NCBI GenBank assembly: GCA_009741485.1
Contig: CM019237.1
Location: forward strand, 48,115,195 to 48,179,194
Direction of reading: 5' to 3'
Source: Malurus cyaneus samueli
Taxonomy: Eukaryota; Chordata; Aves; Passeriformes; Maluridae
Length of the DNA: 64,000 nt
Positions 39,301 through 51,342 of this stretch are shown here, one piece after another (position 1 is the stretch's first letter; each line of letters opens with the position of its first letter). The notes under the pieces were generated by a model. The model saw nothing but the letters and a program-made list of their open reading frames with translations, did no database searches and was not told the origin of the DNA. A program made the translations under genes and the position numbers.

Positions 39301-41653
39301 GCAGTGAAGTGTGGATGTGTCTTAGAGTATCCCGTCTGAACTTTGGCAGTAAAAGCGTCAAACTGACACTTTTTTCAACACTGTTGATACCACTTTCAAA
39401 AAAAAACAGCGAACAGGAGTACAAATAAGAGTAAAGTTGGCTATCCCACCTTTCTTGGGCCAGAGCCAAAATGAATTTTTCATGAGTTTTTGCTGATGGG
39501 GGTGAGCTTAAACAAGGTAAAATTTGCCTTCATAGTAATTTTACTATTTGCATGCATAGTAATAAGCTCACGGGACAGACATCTCGCTTGAAAAGTGTTA
39601 AGAACTGAAAAGTCATACAGGCATGTATATGTGTGAGTGTATACATATATCACTGGACTCAGGGATACAGGTACTTTATGGAAGAGTGTAACAACAGCCA
39701 CAAACTCCATATCCTTAGGTGGTAATTAGAAAAGACTAACTCTGTACTTGTTTCTAGAATGAGTTGTTACCTCCAGATGACTTATAACATAGAAGATATT
39801 AAAAGGTAAAGAGGTGCATGTCTTCTTCACTCCTTGAATTCGCATCTTATGAATCAGTTAAAACAAATTTAAAAAAAAATAAAAAATTCAACATGCCAGC
39901 CAGCACAAACTTTATAATCCAGATACCTTTGTCGAGAGAATTCGGGAACCTCTGTTCCACTGACTCTCAGTAAAGCTTAATCTCTTAAAAGGGCTTTTAT
40001 ATTTTGAACATGGGAGTTCACTCCAAATCCTCGAAGATATTCAATCCTGTAGTTTCTGGTCATTTGAATGGACATACATTTGAGAATATGAACTCTAAGC
40101 AAGTACGTGTAAAAATGGCACTCTTATTACAGAAATATCTCCAGCTGAAAATTAAATCACATTCAACTAGAATGTGCATCTGAAATGTAGGAAATATCCT
40201 GGAACAAATCCATGATCCGCCACCAGCAGCCTGTGGTGGTTTAACAAATTGTTGGCTTCTGGCCTCACTAAAACTCTGGTGGGGCAATTTGTGCACTTGC
40301 AGCTTGTAAGGTAATCAGGCTTAATATGGAGCATCATCTGATGATATGAAAATTGGTACTTTTTCCCCCATAATCTGTCTCTGGGCATGCTTACTCAGTG
40401 GTTTGCTTTCATTCCACTAAATTCACTGCCCGAGCAGACCATGTTAAAATGAAGTGGCACACTGTTACTTTTGAATAAGTCTGCACCTAAATCAGTCTTT
40501 CAGGTAAAATCAGGCAGTTCAGCCAGGTGTCTGGAAACTGAGGCTTCTTCTGTAGCCATAAAAGTGGTGGAGAGATATAACCATGATGGAGGGCAATTCA
40601 TCCTCTTCAAAGACAGCATCTAAGAGTCACTACAGGATAGGAACAAATCTAGGCAACTAGAAATCATTTACTGTTTAGAAGGCAAAGGTAAGAAACATTA
40701 ATCCCATCACAAGTGTCCAAATACAGAGCTGTTTGGAAATTGTGGAATAGGGTTTTTTCAGTAACTCCATGCACAGGGTAGCTTTAAATCTTCATAAACT
40801 ACCCACAGTGGTATGTGGAGCACCAGATACCACATCCAGAGCATTTCTTTTCTAAAATACTGGGGGAAAAAAAAGAAAGGGAACTACTGTGGTGCTCTTG
40901 ACTACCATGTAATATTTCAGGAATAAAAATAATTGAAATTATTCGAAGCTTTACCGTTCCAAAAGAGCTTATTTTCAGGAAAATGCAACATTTATATTAT
41001 AATGCAAAGATTAGAATGGGAGGTGAGACATGTTAGGTCTGTCTCTCCATGATTTTCTTGCATGCCAAAACACCACATTTTAGGGTGGAATTTCTCAAAA
41101 GGTGGCTGAAGTCGTCATGATACAAAATAATTTACTTATGCTATTTTTTCGTTTACACAGTGTTGTATCTCATGCTTCAGACTATGCCTACAAATGAATT
41201 CATATGAGTAGTTTACTGAAACATCTAGTCTGTGTCATGTTTTTGTCCTGGGATGATTCATACACATTAGTTACCCTACTGAAAAGCATGTCTCTCATTA
41301 ACAGCTAAGAAAGGCTAAAAGCTTGAGGTCTTTGCTTAAGGGGTCAAACAAATACTTTAACTGCAATTCATTACAGTCACTACCATGAGAAAAACAGAAG
41401 TAATTTCTTTAGTATTTTGCTGATCGACATGGAGTGCAAGAAGAAATTTATCTTATTTTTATCACTGAAAAAGCAGGGCTGTGTAGTATTATGGGGATGC
41501 AATGATTTTTGCAGTGACCCAATAGCTTCAGTCATGCAGTTCTGGAAGCAATCGAATGCATTTGGACCATTGATATTTTCCATGTGTGAAAGGCCAGAAC
41601 CCTTCCTGAACCTGTGCCACTGAAATTCAACTTCCCTTTTATTGGATTAATAA
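27395..41653. other. Long unique non-coding stretch
   Basis: About 14 kb with no gene I can support. Points of note are two CCAAT boxes near 28240 and 28265 in a repeat-free patch, a 152-codon + frame at 29642-30100 and overlapping open frames on both strands at 31049-31562 (none with a known domain), a 135-codon hydrophobic minus frame at 32803-33210, and a G/C-richer patch at about 33420-34030. Short A-rich runs occur near 29565 and 32900. Confidence 0.5.
38735..38815 (-). mobile_element. Possible MIR-type SINE remnant
   Basis: The + strand reads TTTCCATATAAAGTATGGAGAGGCACAAAGAGAG-like sequence and then a stretch resembling the region where reverse-complement MIR has TTTACAGATGGGGAAACTGAGGCACAGAGAGG. 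The match is short and diverged, so it may be chance. Far weaker than the copy at 58640. Confidence 0.25.
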
Positions 41654-41669
41654 AACAATAAATATTGTT
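41654..41669. promoter_or_regulatory. Inverted SOX-type motif pair
   Basis: AACAAT (41654-41659) and ATTGTT (41664-41669) form a perfect inverted pair separated by 4 bases, the arrangement known for dimeric SOX9/SOX10-class (SoxE) binding. It lies in a repeat-free AT-rich stretch with a neighbouring TTATTGGATTAATAA. Motif seen directly; binding is inferred. Confidence 0.35.
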
Positions 41670-44600
41670 CAGTGGCCCTAGATTCATTCATTCCTTTTTA
41701 CTTTCACTAACTGAATTTGGTTTGATGACCTTGTCTGGCAATAAACTAACTCTGGAGATTATTAATTGCTATTGGGAAACATATATATAAGATTTCAAAG
41801 CTGCGAATAAGACCTCACTGGCAAGAACAAAAACACAAGGAGAAAGACTCTAGCACCATGGTTTCTATTTCTTTTTCCTCTTTTGTCGTGCTGCAGGGAA
41901 CTCTCTCAGATGTGCAAGGCTTTTTCACTGGGTGTTGGGTACTCTGTGGCTGGGTGAGGAATTTGCCTGCATGACTCACACCATCTCTTGGAGCAGATCA
42001 CACTATGTATTATCTTGAAGTCAAACTGAACTCAAAGCAAGTCTTGAAGGAAAAGCAAATGAAAGAAAAATATTTATTTATAAAATCTAAGAGAGACCTT
42101 ATAGTTAGAAAGAGATATAAAGATATGGGTGACAAAATAGAAAGAAAACTATATTTGATCTATTTATACTGAGATGAAATCTATTCTCTTTCCTTCTATC
42201 TAGATGACAAGCTTTTTGATGATTTTTAACCCATGTGGTTAGGGAATCAATCCTTGGGGACCATCTACATTGTAACATACATTTATAGGAGATATATTTG
42301 AGTTGCAAAAAAATGTTAGATTTTATGCCTAATTATTCTCTTCTGTCTTACTTGGAGGTCCCTGTAGATTCTTAACTCACTTTCTCTTTGCATTTCTTCT
42401 CCTTAAGGATTATTGATCCTTAATTTATTTCATATAAATATGTCAAATGACATCCACATTTTATACGGACTTTTTTTCTGTTCCTTATTGAGCCGAGACA
42501 TCAGATTTACCAATCACGGAGAGGTGATGGCAAGTCTGGATGATTGATCTCTACCTCTGTTTTTATAAGAGGAATAGACCCTCTTTTTTTCTTCACGTAT
42601 CTTCTGTTCTGGTGGTTGGGCTGGAAGAGCAGCACCTTTTTTTTGGTTCAGTTCTTGGGGGAAAAAGGGGGAGTTTGTGTCTAAAGTATTCCTGTTAACA
42701 TGACTCACAAGTTACAGGACCCACAAGTTCACGGACAAATCACTGCATAGAGAATGAGGGCTCACCAGTGCTGCTGCACTCAGGCTCCCTCCCCTCTGGT
42801 GCCTCTTTACCCTGGCTCTAGGCTGCAGTGATCATCTACAGCAAAGGTGAGTTTAGCACTGCAGATTACACCTTTGTTTACAGTGTGGATGCAGGGAGAC
42901 GTGTTTGCAGGATAAGAAAGCAGCCTATGCTGGTTCGTTGTACAGAGGCCTCCAAACCAGCTTGATGAGGAAAGGCTCCAGAGCTCTGTTCATCTCTCTC
43001 ACTGCAGGCATCCAAAGCCATCTGGGATGTCCTGCAGTATTGTCCCTGGCTTCCAGATACTGCTTTGTGGTGTCCCATAGGTCCTGTGCCATGTCTGTCA
43101 GACCTCTGGGAATGTTTCACTTACTCCCGGGGTATTTCAAATGTTCCTGAATACTGATGCTTGGAGGGAGTGAATTAAATATTCAGTATCTGTGTTCAAA
43201 AGCACTCAATTAGAACAATGACTTCTGCTATCTCTATACTCCTCTCACACCTTTGATTCTGCAGTTAAGGACCTTCAGCCTCCGTGTGCCAGGAGCTCTG
43301 CACCAAACTACTGAGAAATAGTCCCTAGCTCAAAAGGAATGGGGTGGAGGTAAAAGGGCAACATGTCTTGCCCAAACTTACACAAGGGATCTCTTGCAGA
43401 AAAAACCCACAAATTCACATCTTTGGAATTCAGCTACACAGTCCAGACTCTCCTTCTGTAGGGTACTTTTGCAATATCCTCATTATCTTGTCTGCAAGAA
43501 ATCTAACACCTTGTGACCTAACAGGGCTGGTGAAGGAGGGTTATGTCTGAGTCTGTAAAATATAAGCTGAATTAAGACAAAATCAGTCCTGAAATACAAT
43601 TATCCCTTTTCTATTCCTTGAAATATCTCCAGTCTCCCTGCCTTTTCCTACCTTCATTTCATGCCACTTGGAGTAGGATTTATTTTCAAGCAGAAGTAGT
43701 GAATTATGTCCTCTGTGCTGCAGCCTCTCATACCCTATATATCAGAGAAAGCACTTTACCAGCAGTGTATTGCTGAGAGTATTTTTGCAAAAACTTCAGC
43801 TACGCCATGGGGATTTCCTTACACCCACACAAAGCAAAAAGTGGTTCAATGTTATGTTGCTTGTGTTTTTTATCCTTGATTCTGCTGCTCTGTTCAGGCT
43901 GGAGGTTGTATTCTGGGGACCTTGTCGGTGTCAAATGGAAGTGGATTTCTTGAAAATTACTCATAATCTCTGCCAAACTGGAATTTTGAACAAAAGGACC
44001 ACCGAAGAATCAACCCAACCCTAAATCTCAAATAACTTTGGAGAGTCTCTCTTTGCCTTGCTAATGGCAGCAATCCCACTGATTCACTCCCAGTTTCACA
44101 AGGGAGAAAAGAAAATGCATACATGAGGCACTGCCCTCTTGGGAAGTTGTGACATTCAGGTCTAATGCTGTGACTGTCAGGGTTACCCACTTGCTGATAA
44201 CCACTTTGCTCTGTATCACTGGGCTTTTGCAGGACAGAAGATCCAGGAAGAGTGACTCACTGCAAAGGTCTGAGCTTGCCCCAGGCTCAGGTCTGAACCA
44301 TTCCTCACACCCAAATCCATAGCACTCATCACTCTGAAGAGTTTTATACAGCTGAACCATGGCTCAGCCACCTGCTGTGTTTGGATGGCACAGAATTAGC
44401 ACAGCATTAAGTCTGAGTTCTGCCCTTGTCAGTGCTCAGCCTCCATGTGCTTCTGTCTCCATTTCCCCCTAAAACGATGGGCTCCAAGACTTGTCTTGCA
44501 CTCACTCAGGACTGGGAGATGTTCATTCACAGGTCTAGACACCCAGCACATGCAGGCAGCCACCACTTCCACAGTGGGAAGGAAAGAGGCTGGAAAAGAG

Positions 44601-45310
44601 AACAGAGTTCCTTTCCCATTGGGGAAATATGGAGAAAATGCTTGAGAAAATTATAGAGGCAGACTACACCAGCCAACCAAACACCTTGCCTCATTTCAGT
44701 TTAACTAGCAGTACTTGATAAAAAGTTCGGAAAGGTTCTTTCCCCATACATAAGAATAAACAGACACAGACAGTAACTCGGGGAGTTGCTAAGTAATGCC
44801 AAACCTTTTACCTCCACTTAGTTTTGGCTTACTACCCTTTTTAAGCAGCTAAGTACTGCAAACAGTAGGAGACAATGTCAGTTAAACACTGATTTACATT
44901 GCCCTGGTCAAACTCATAGCAGAAAGGCAACCTTATGACAAAACACTCTGATATAGATTGCATTTCTGTGGAGCTGCTATCAAAAAGAAGTTGTTTTTGT
45001 AGCCTCTCATTCTGAGAAATGGTCCAATCAATCAGATATTGCTGGGGAGTGCTGACAAAAGGATTCTTGTGCTGCATAATAGAAAGTACTCTGTGGACAT
45101 AGCAATTAGTCTGACATCTTCACCAGCATATGACTGCCAGGAGAGTACATTTCCAGAGGAGTCTGGATGTCTGTGCACTGCAGTGTTGTGAAGTTCTGGC
45201 TGTTTGTTGTAGTATTTCAATAGGAAGAAAACCTACTTTGGAAAAAATCTAGTCCTAAAGATTTAGTCCTTTGAATCTTTGATTCTGGCTCTTGGAAATA
45301 ACTGTACTTT
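41670..45310. other. Unique non-coding sequence
   Basis: No supported gene. The patch 42750-43150 is richer in G and C and open on both strands for about 80 codons. A minus frame of 99 codons lies at 44061-44360. Neither matches a family I know. A MIR-like sentence near 44440-44485 was considered and not accepted. Confidence 0.5.
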
Positions 45311-45387
45311 AAAAAAAAAAAAAAAAAAAAAGGAAATTGTGCCCAGCAGTCGCAGACAATGTTAATCAGAATCTTTTTTTTTTTTTT
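45311..45387. repeat. Poly-A / poly-T pair
   Basis: A run of 21 A (45311-45331) is followed 42 bases later by 14 T (45374-45387). Together they could form an A:T hairpin stem of up to 14 bp. No AATAAA signal precedes the A run, so a retroposed mRNA tail is not supported. Confidence 0.8.
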
Positions 45388-45429
45388 AATGGAAACAAAA
45401 CTCTAAAGAAAGAAATTAATAATTGTAAA

Positions 45430-45650
45430 CTAACCTCAAAAGGCCAAATTGGAAAATCAGCCAATTGCAAATCAATTACATACGAATAGATAAAGTAAAA
45501 AGAGAAAGAAATTGGTCGGCTGGCTGCTCTGCTTTACTTTCTCCTGTCACAGTCGATATGACATGCACATTAGCCCCAGATGAATTCATAATGATCAAGA
45601 CAGTCATTACATGACATGACAAATGAATAATTAATGACAGAACACAGAGT
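45430..45650. promoter_or_regulatory. Candidate conserved enhancer-like element
   Basis: A repeat-free stretch with closely packed factor-type motifs: a CCAAT box at 45461, the octamer-like ATTGCAAAT at 45464-45472 (POU type), CAATTA at 45473, tandem TCATTACATGACATGACA near 45603 and ATAATTAAT at 45627-45635 (homeodomain type). Its texture is typical of deeply conserved vertebrate developmental enhancers. Conservation cannot be tested here, so this remains an inference. Confidence 0.25.
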
Positions 45651-46754
45651 AGAAAGCATCCCCTGAGCAAGTGGTGGTCAAGAGCTCAGCACGGTGCGTT
45701 GCTGGGAGGGAACAGCAGTGTAGCCACTGGTCCCACTCTTACTCCCACCAGGGACAATCACCCAACAATGGTTGGTCAGTGTCGGCAAGGAAGGCAGCTC
45801 TTGCAACTACTTAGAACTGTCTTTCTGCCTAACTGAACACTGGCATTTTGTGGCTTCAACTTGTGTTTGCATCCCCAATTCTGAAAAATGCCTTTGAGTA
45901 GTACAAAGTCACGAAGAGGGAAATGATTGGACAAGGCTTCCCAACTCATGAGTAGACACTGAGGCACACTGGGATCAACAGCTCAAGCAAAGACACCTAG
46001 TGCATCAACCAGAGCCCGAAAGAAAAAGAGGCATTATGAAAGAGCAGTTTGTTTGCTGGAGCCACCCAGGTCCTTCACTGGCTGCAAGAGATAAAACAGC
46101 TCCTATCTGCTCCTCCAAATCATCTCCCACATCTCCTTAGCTGGCTGCTGCCAGCTGGATTCCTGGGGTTTGGAGCTCTGTTGTCACTTATCCCCTACCA
46201 CTAGCTATGGGACACAGGCACTTTTGTATTGTGGGACTTTCAGTGGCTGTAGAGTCAGTTCAGGAAATGTTCCCAAGGTCCATGAGGCAACAAACATAGC
46301 TTCATCTTTTAAACAAGCAAGAACTTGTAGAACACTAGCAGAGACAAGTCTGGGAGTTGTATTTTATCACAGGCTGATGCCTGTGTCCTCCTTCTTGGAT
46401 GGCACATTCTTATTTCCCCTTCCTAAGGAAAAATATTAGACATCTTTGGAGAACAGTGTGGGGAGCTGAATGCTTTGGAGTTGTTTCTTTGCTGAGGAAG
46501 TTTCTGCTGGAAGATCCTTTCTGCTTTCAACAGTGGTTATACAAGGCAAAGAAAAAGGACATGCTGTCATCCCTTAATTTCCCTCCCTTGTGTGCATCAG
46601 ACTTCCTAGAGCTGTTTCAGGAAAGCATTTGGGATAATTTGTTTAATTTATATCTCATCTCTTAGTTCTTTAAGGATTCCTGAGGTTTAGAGTTCCTGAG
46701 TTCTCAGTGAGCAAATGAATGTTTTGTTTTTTTGCTCCTTTCCATTAGGAAAAT
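45651..46754. other. Unique non-coding sequence
   Basis: No gene, repeat or regulatory pattern that I can defend; open frames are at most 89 codons. Confidence 0.5.
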
Positions 46755-46784
46755 AAAACCAAAAACCCAAAAAAACCCAAAACC
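46755..46784. repeat. A/C-rich low-complexity tract
   Basis: Irregular repeats of AAAACC, AAAACCC and AAAAAAACCC; the complementary strand has spaced GG/GGG runs in T. It is too irregular to be a telomeric array. Confidence 0.75.
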
Positions 46785-46947
46785 ATAAAACATTGGAACA
46801 GCAATACATGGATTTCAATAAGTAGCAAACACAGTAAGTCAAATTTCCTTTATTAGCCATAAAGAAAAAGGACAAGGGATAATGCTGTGCATGGGCACAG
46901 GGACTGATCTGCAAGAGAGGGGACAAACCCAGAGGCCCAGAGGTTTT

Positions 46948-47026
46948 GGGAAAGGAAGGGGAGAGGAGGGAAGGAGAGAAGGGAGGGGAGAGGAGGGGAA
47001 TGGAGAAGAAGGGAGGGGGAAGGGGA
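46948..47026 (+). repeat. 79-bp purine tract (G-rich)
   Basis: Every base from 46948 to 47026 on the + strand is A or G except one T at 47001. At least eight runs of three or more G are present (for example 46948-46950, 46958-46961, 46968-46970, 46981-46983, 46985-46988). Such a tract can adopt intramolecular triplex (H-DNA) and, on the + strand, G-quadruplex. The proline/serine-rich minus-strand frames over it are by-products of the composition. Confidence 0.95.
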
Positions 47027-49752
47027 CTTTGCCCACATTGGGGCAAAAGGGAAAGGGAATGGCAAGAGCTGGAGATGGGAATGTAGACTGAAAACCTTGG
47101 GGGAGCAGGGCTGTTTCTGTGGCTGAAAGTCCTTAACGAAGGGACTCACATGTTTTGCTTAAACCAGAGAAAACAGCAGTTCTGTTGCGAGTTAACTCGA
47201 TACAGACATACTGTCAAAGGAATATTTGTGCTCATGGAAAAGCCCCAGTGATGGCTGCAGCTGTGCTTTTAAACAGGGCTCTGTTTCATCAGCGTGAAAG
47301 CTGGACTCTGCATGGAGGGATGGCACAGGCAGGGAGGATTCAAAGACAGAGGTGTCTCACTCCCTCCGTGATTTGTGCGTGGCTTAACCTGCACACAGTG
47401 CTGTGGCCTGGGAGTGCTGTCTCATCACTCCCCCATGTATTAGTCCTGCACCCCAAAGAGTAGCTTTGTTTTGTTTAATTTGCACCCCACTGAGGTTAAT
47501 GAGGTCGCAGAGCACTCATTCATTGGTCTCCAAACCCTCTGGGAATCACATGTCCCTCCCATGGTGTGCCGAGATTGGCACAATCAGCCCAGGCAGCAAG
47601 AGAGCCAAATTCAAATGCAGGGGAGGGAAAGGCCATCACTGTTCAAGTGGAGACATCTCTGGTACCATTGGTGTCAGCTCACAAACAGGTCAGTCAAGAG
47701 AGCAGAGCAGCTACTCCCTTGTCTTCACACTCCATGAGACCAGACCATGATACAGCAGCAGCAGCAGTTCCTCAGACCTTCATGCTCTCCTACAAATCCA
47801 ACCTGAGCTGTGGCTGGTTTTACATGCTGAAGCAGCAGCCTAACTAGTGTGAATTCTCTCCTGGCTTTAAACACACTGCAGGTGGACAAGAGACATTACT
47901 AAACCCACTAAAACCTCAGGGTTTAACCCTGTTCTGCCTGCACTCTCACCACCATGCAGAGAGAAGAAAGACAGGACTGGAGTGGGACCAACCAGGCCCA
48001 GATGATGAGAGCTTCCCTGGGAGCCATGCAAACATTTGCCCCCATTACAGGGTCTCATAGCTCACATCTTGCACAAGTTGTATTTTTCCAAGAAGGAAGA
48101 CTCCAGGCACAAGCATCTACAAGATGTACTGTGTGGCTCAGGACACTTCAGGAGATGTGAAGTGTAGCTTTTCTATTCTATCCTCAATTCTGCTGTTATT
48201 TGGCCTTGGTACCGTATTTCAAAGGCCATCTCATTCCACCTCAGTTTTCCTGAAGAAGGGTTGAAGGAACAGAACAGGAAGGTAATGAAGGAAATAGATC
48301 AGACCCCACCTCAGCCCTTGCATGGCAGCTGCAGCTTTCAAGTCAGGGAGGGTGAGACAGCAGCTGGGTTGGGCTTACTATACTCTTGGAAATGTTCAAG
48401 GAACACCCCCTTCTCATATTTTTCCATCTCCAAATCTCCTGAGAATCCTACTACTACTGCAGCCGTGTCTCCTGGCCAGACCTGATAGAGTTAAAAGGAT
48501 CCAGCAGTGCAGAGAGAGCAGTCAAACAGTTTCCAACAGGAGGAACCCTGAGTTGCTGCCAGTCAGTTCAAGAGGGAGCAGCAGGCAGTCATTTTACTGC
48601 CTTTCATCTGGAGCTGTTTCAGTATTTGTATTTATTTTTTTTCTTTCTTTATGTCTTTCTCCTTATTAAAAAAAATAAAGAGCAGAAATAAAAGAAAATG
48701 GGATAAAAGGGAACAGCTCTTGTCTTCTATTAAATTTGAAGGTAAGGGAATGAGGATGCAAATTAGCAATAACACATCAAAACAGAAATAATGATAACAT
48801 GTAGTTAAGTCTTTTAAATTGCTCCTTCAGCTCTGGGGGTAAGACAGGAGCGTGGCAGTTCAGGAGTCTGAAAAAGCTAAGATTTGTATTTAACTTTCAA
48901 CTAAGGAGCTGCAGAAATAAATACTCAGGAGACACTTAACTGCACCAGTGGAAACGTAAGCCTTGAGCTCAAAAACAGGAGGGGTTCAGGGATGCCCCAG
49001 AAGAACTTTCTTGAATGTGCCCTCTTCTTTCACAGGTAGAGACAGAGGAGGGAACATGATTTTTTTCTGTTCAAACTTTTAATAGTAATGGGAAAAACTT
49101 GTAAATCTAGCCAGAGTATTTCACTCTGTTGTGAGCTTCAATTAAAACTCCTGTCCCTCCATCCCCCTGTAGCTCACCCTGTGTGGGATGCATTGATCTG
49201 GGCTTCAGGTGCTGACAAATGATCACTTCCATCCCCAGGTGATGGCTGCTGCTGTGGCCAGGGCTGCCTCATTATTCAACTCTCTTTTTAGGTGCTCAGA
49301 GATGGCTGAGTTGCCTACTGCACCATTATGAAAGCCACACACCAAGAAAAAATATTTTTCTGAGTTATTTTTGCCTCCTTTAAGACCTATTTTCTCTCTT
49401 TATTTCTATCTGTCATTTTGTTCAGCTACTTCTGAGTTGCCAATACTTTGTCTCTTCCCTGTCAGAGATAATCTGCATTCTTATGGAACTGCCTGTTTCT
49501 TTCAGTTTCTCATTTATCACTTCTACAGCTGCATGGATAGCAAAAGAAATGTTTTCATGTCCAATATCTAAAGTAGCAGTTTTCAGCTTTTGGCTTATGG
49601 ATACCTATCAGGTCACGCAGATATACAAACCACTTCAGAAATTAAACTAATATGGGTTTCCTTCATATCTTTCTCTCAATGTCTGTGAAACATTCTACAG
49701 ACAACAGACATAGTACAAAGAAAACCTTCTTTGGGTTCCTCTCTGGGTACCT
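47027..49752. other. Unique non-coding sequence
   Basis: 47150-48060 is somewhat G/C-richer, giving several overlapping frames of 90-115 codons, none with a recognisable domain. A (CAG)5 run lies at 47753-47767. The remainder is AT-rich and featureless. Confidence 0.5.
47753..47767 (+). repeat. (CAG)5 microsatellite
   Basis: Five uninterrupted CAG triplets, too short to be an expanded repeat. Not within a supported coding frame. Confidence 0.9.
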
Positions 49753-49893
49753 ATGTTTCACATTTTAACCTTTTTCTTCTCATTTTCCTCCCTTTTATCT
49801 TCTTCCTCCTTTTTCCATCTGGTTCTGTATCTTTTTTCCCTTTCCCTTTCCTACTTGTTTCCATACCCACTGATATTTATCTTTTCCTTCCAG
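49753..49893 (+). repeat. Pyrimidine-rich tract
   Basis: About 140 bases dominated by C and T on the + strand, ending TTTTCCTTCCAG at 49882-49893, which looks like a 3' splice site. The sequence that follows does not give a convincing exon. Likely simple-sequence drift. Confidence 0.6.
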
Positions 49894-51262
49894 CTCCATT
49901 GTAAAAATGGTGGAAAAACTCTTCAAGAGCTCTACTGCTTTTCTGGTTAATGTCTCCCATTGCCACGTCAGGAGTGCTCCTGATGATCCAAATACATTTG
50001 TCCATGCAGCGAGGAGATATTAATATCATGAGCAGAGCCTTGGGCCCAAAAGCCAATCACTCAAATACAGCTGGTCTCAGAAAGTCCCTCAGTCCCCTCT
50101 GCAAAAATAGGCCAAGCAAAAGGGTTTCTCTTTAGGACAGATTTTCAATAGATACTGTTTGTTCTGCCATAATGCCAACCATTTTTGGGGATTTAATTAA
50201 GCTCAAACATGTGTGAGAAGAAAGATTTAAAAGGAGAATCTGATTCCTTTTGAAGTTTTCTCTGGAATACTCACATGCATTAAAATTGCACAGCATTCAA
50301 GTTTATCTATCTGGGAAAGTGTGGATCTGGACTGAGGCCCTTTCAACTAAGAACTTCACAACAGGAAAGGCTAATCTAGATGTAACATTGCCAATCGAAA
50401 ACATTCAGATAAATTAGGTCAGTCCCCCAAAACCATGATATTACCCTAAAAAAAAAAATATCTCACATCTGAAAATAATAACGTTCTGGTTTCTGTTTCT
50501 CTGAATCACAAACAGGAAGTAGGAACAAAGCCTTGCTGGACAGGACCTGGTGTGAATTCAAGATGCTCATCAATCTGCGTGTGAATTGCCTGCCATAGAG
50601 GAATGATTGGAAAAAGAATTTGGCACCCACATACCACTGTTCTTGGCTGGTCCCCCCATATCTCAACTAACAGTTGTGTGCAGGCTACATCTGCAGAGGT
50701 AGATCTAAATGTGTGTTAGAGATTTTATCAGGTCAAACCCAAGCCTCATTATTTCAACCAAGTGGTTTCTAAACCAGAGCTAGACTGCATCCACACCTTT
50801 GGGCATGGTCAGCTCAGCCTCTCCATGTCTGTGTACACAAAGGTGTCCAGTGATGCCTGTACTATTTCAGCCATCCTACATCCCTTCTTTTCCAGACAGC
50901 CATGTTCCCATGTGCTTTACTCCTTCCTTCTCCTTCCAATGTATATTTTCTCTTCATCTATGCCTTCTACTCATCAGGTGGAGCTCGGAATCAGGAGTTA
51001 TATTTGTTTCAGGGGAGCTCTCCGCAGATACAGAAGTTCACAGTGAAGGGAATTTTACACGGCTGCAGTACCTGGCCTATGACTGGTCAAAGTCTTACTC
51101 CGATGTGTTTAACTTTAGGCACAGCAAAGGTGCTCTTCAGGCAGCACTGAAGTCATCTGAACTGCTCACAGAGCACCAAGTGCACTGCATGGTGAACGCA
51201 CTGTGTGAGTGGAGCCTGAGGCTAGAGACACTCCGGGGCAAGGACTTTTCTCCTTGCAGTTA
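49894..51262. other. Unique non-coding sequence
   Basis: Contains a 165-codon + frame (50799-51296) with another frame overlapping it. It has no signal peptide, domain or codon pattern that I recognise and runs into the AT repeat at its end, so it is not called a gene. Confidence 0.5.
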
Positions 51263-51342
51263 TTTCTATCAGAATGATAGAAATATATATAACTGATATA
51301 TATCTGATATAACTGATATATATAAATATATAACTGATAGAA
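51263..51342. repeat. AT-rich hairpin and degenerate 20-bp tandem repeat
   Basis: 51263-51271 (TTTCTATCA) and 51275-51283 (TGATAGAAA) are a perfect 9-bp inverted repeat with a 3-base loop. They are followed by three copies of an AACTGAT-plus-TATA unit at 51291, 51311 and 51332, a period of about 20-21 bases. A final GATAGAAA at 51336-51343 repeats part of the stem. It looks like a slippage-prone, cruciform-capable patch. Confidence 0.8.

Noticed and set aside
44430..44485. MIR-like sentence around CTGTCTCCATTTCCCCCTAAAACGATGGG
   Set aside because: Only about 30 bases resemble the MIR end and the flanks do not continue the match.
46755..46784. Telomere-like CCCAAAA repeats
   Set aside because: Irregular spacing and only two or three units; not the vertebrate TTAGGG unit. 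Simple low complexity.
46687..47149. Proline/serine-rich minus-strand frames of 98-119 codons
   Set aside because: Produced entirely by the purine tract read in antisense.
50799..51296. 165-codon + strand open frame
   Set aside because: No domain recognised, overlapped by two other frames, and it ends inside an AT repeat.
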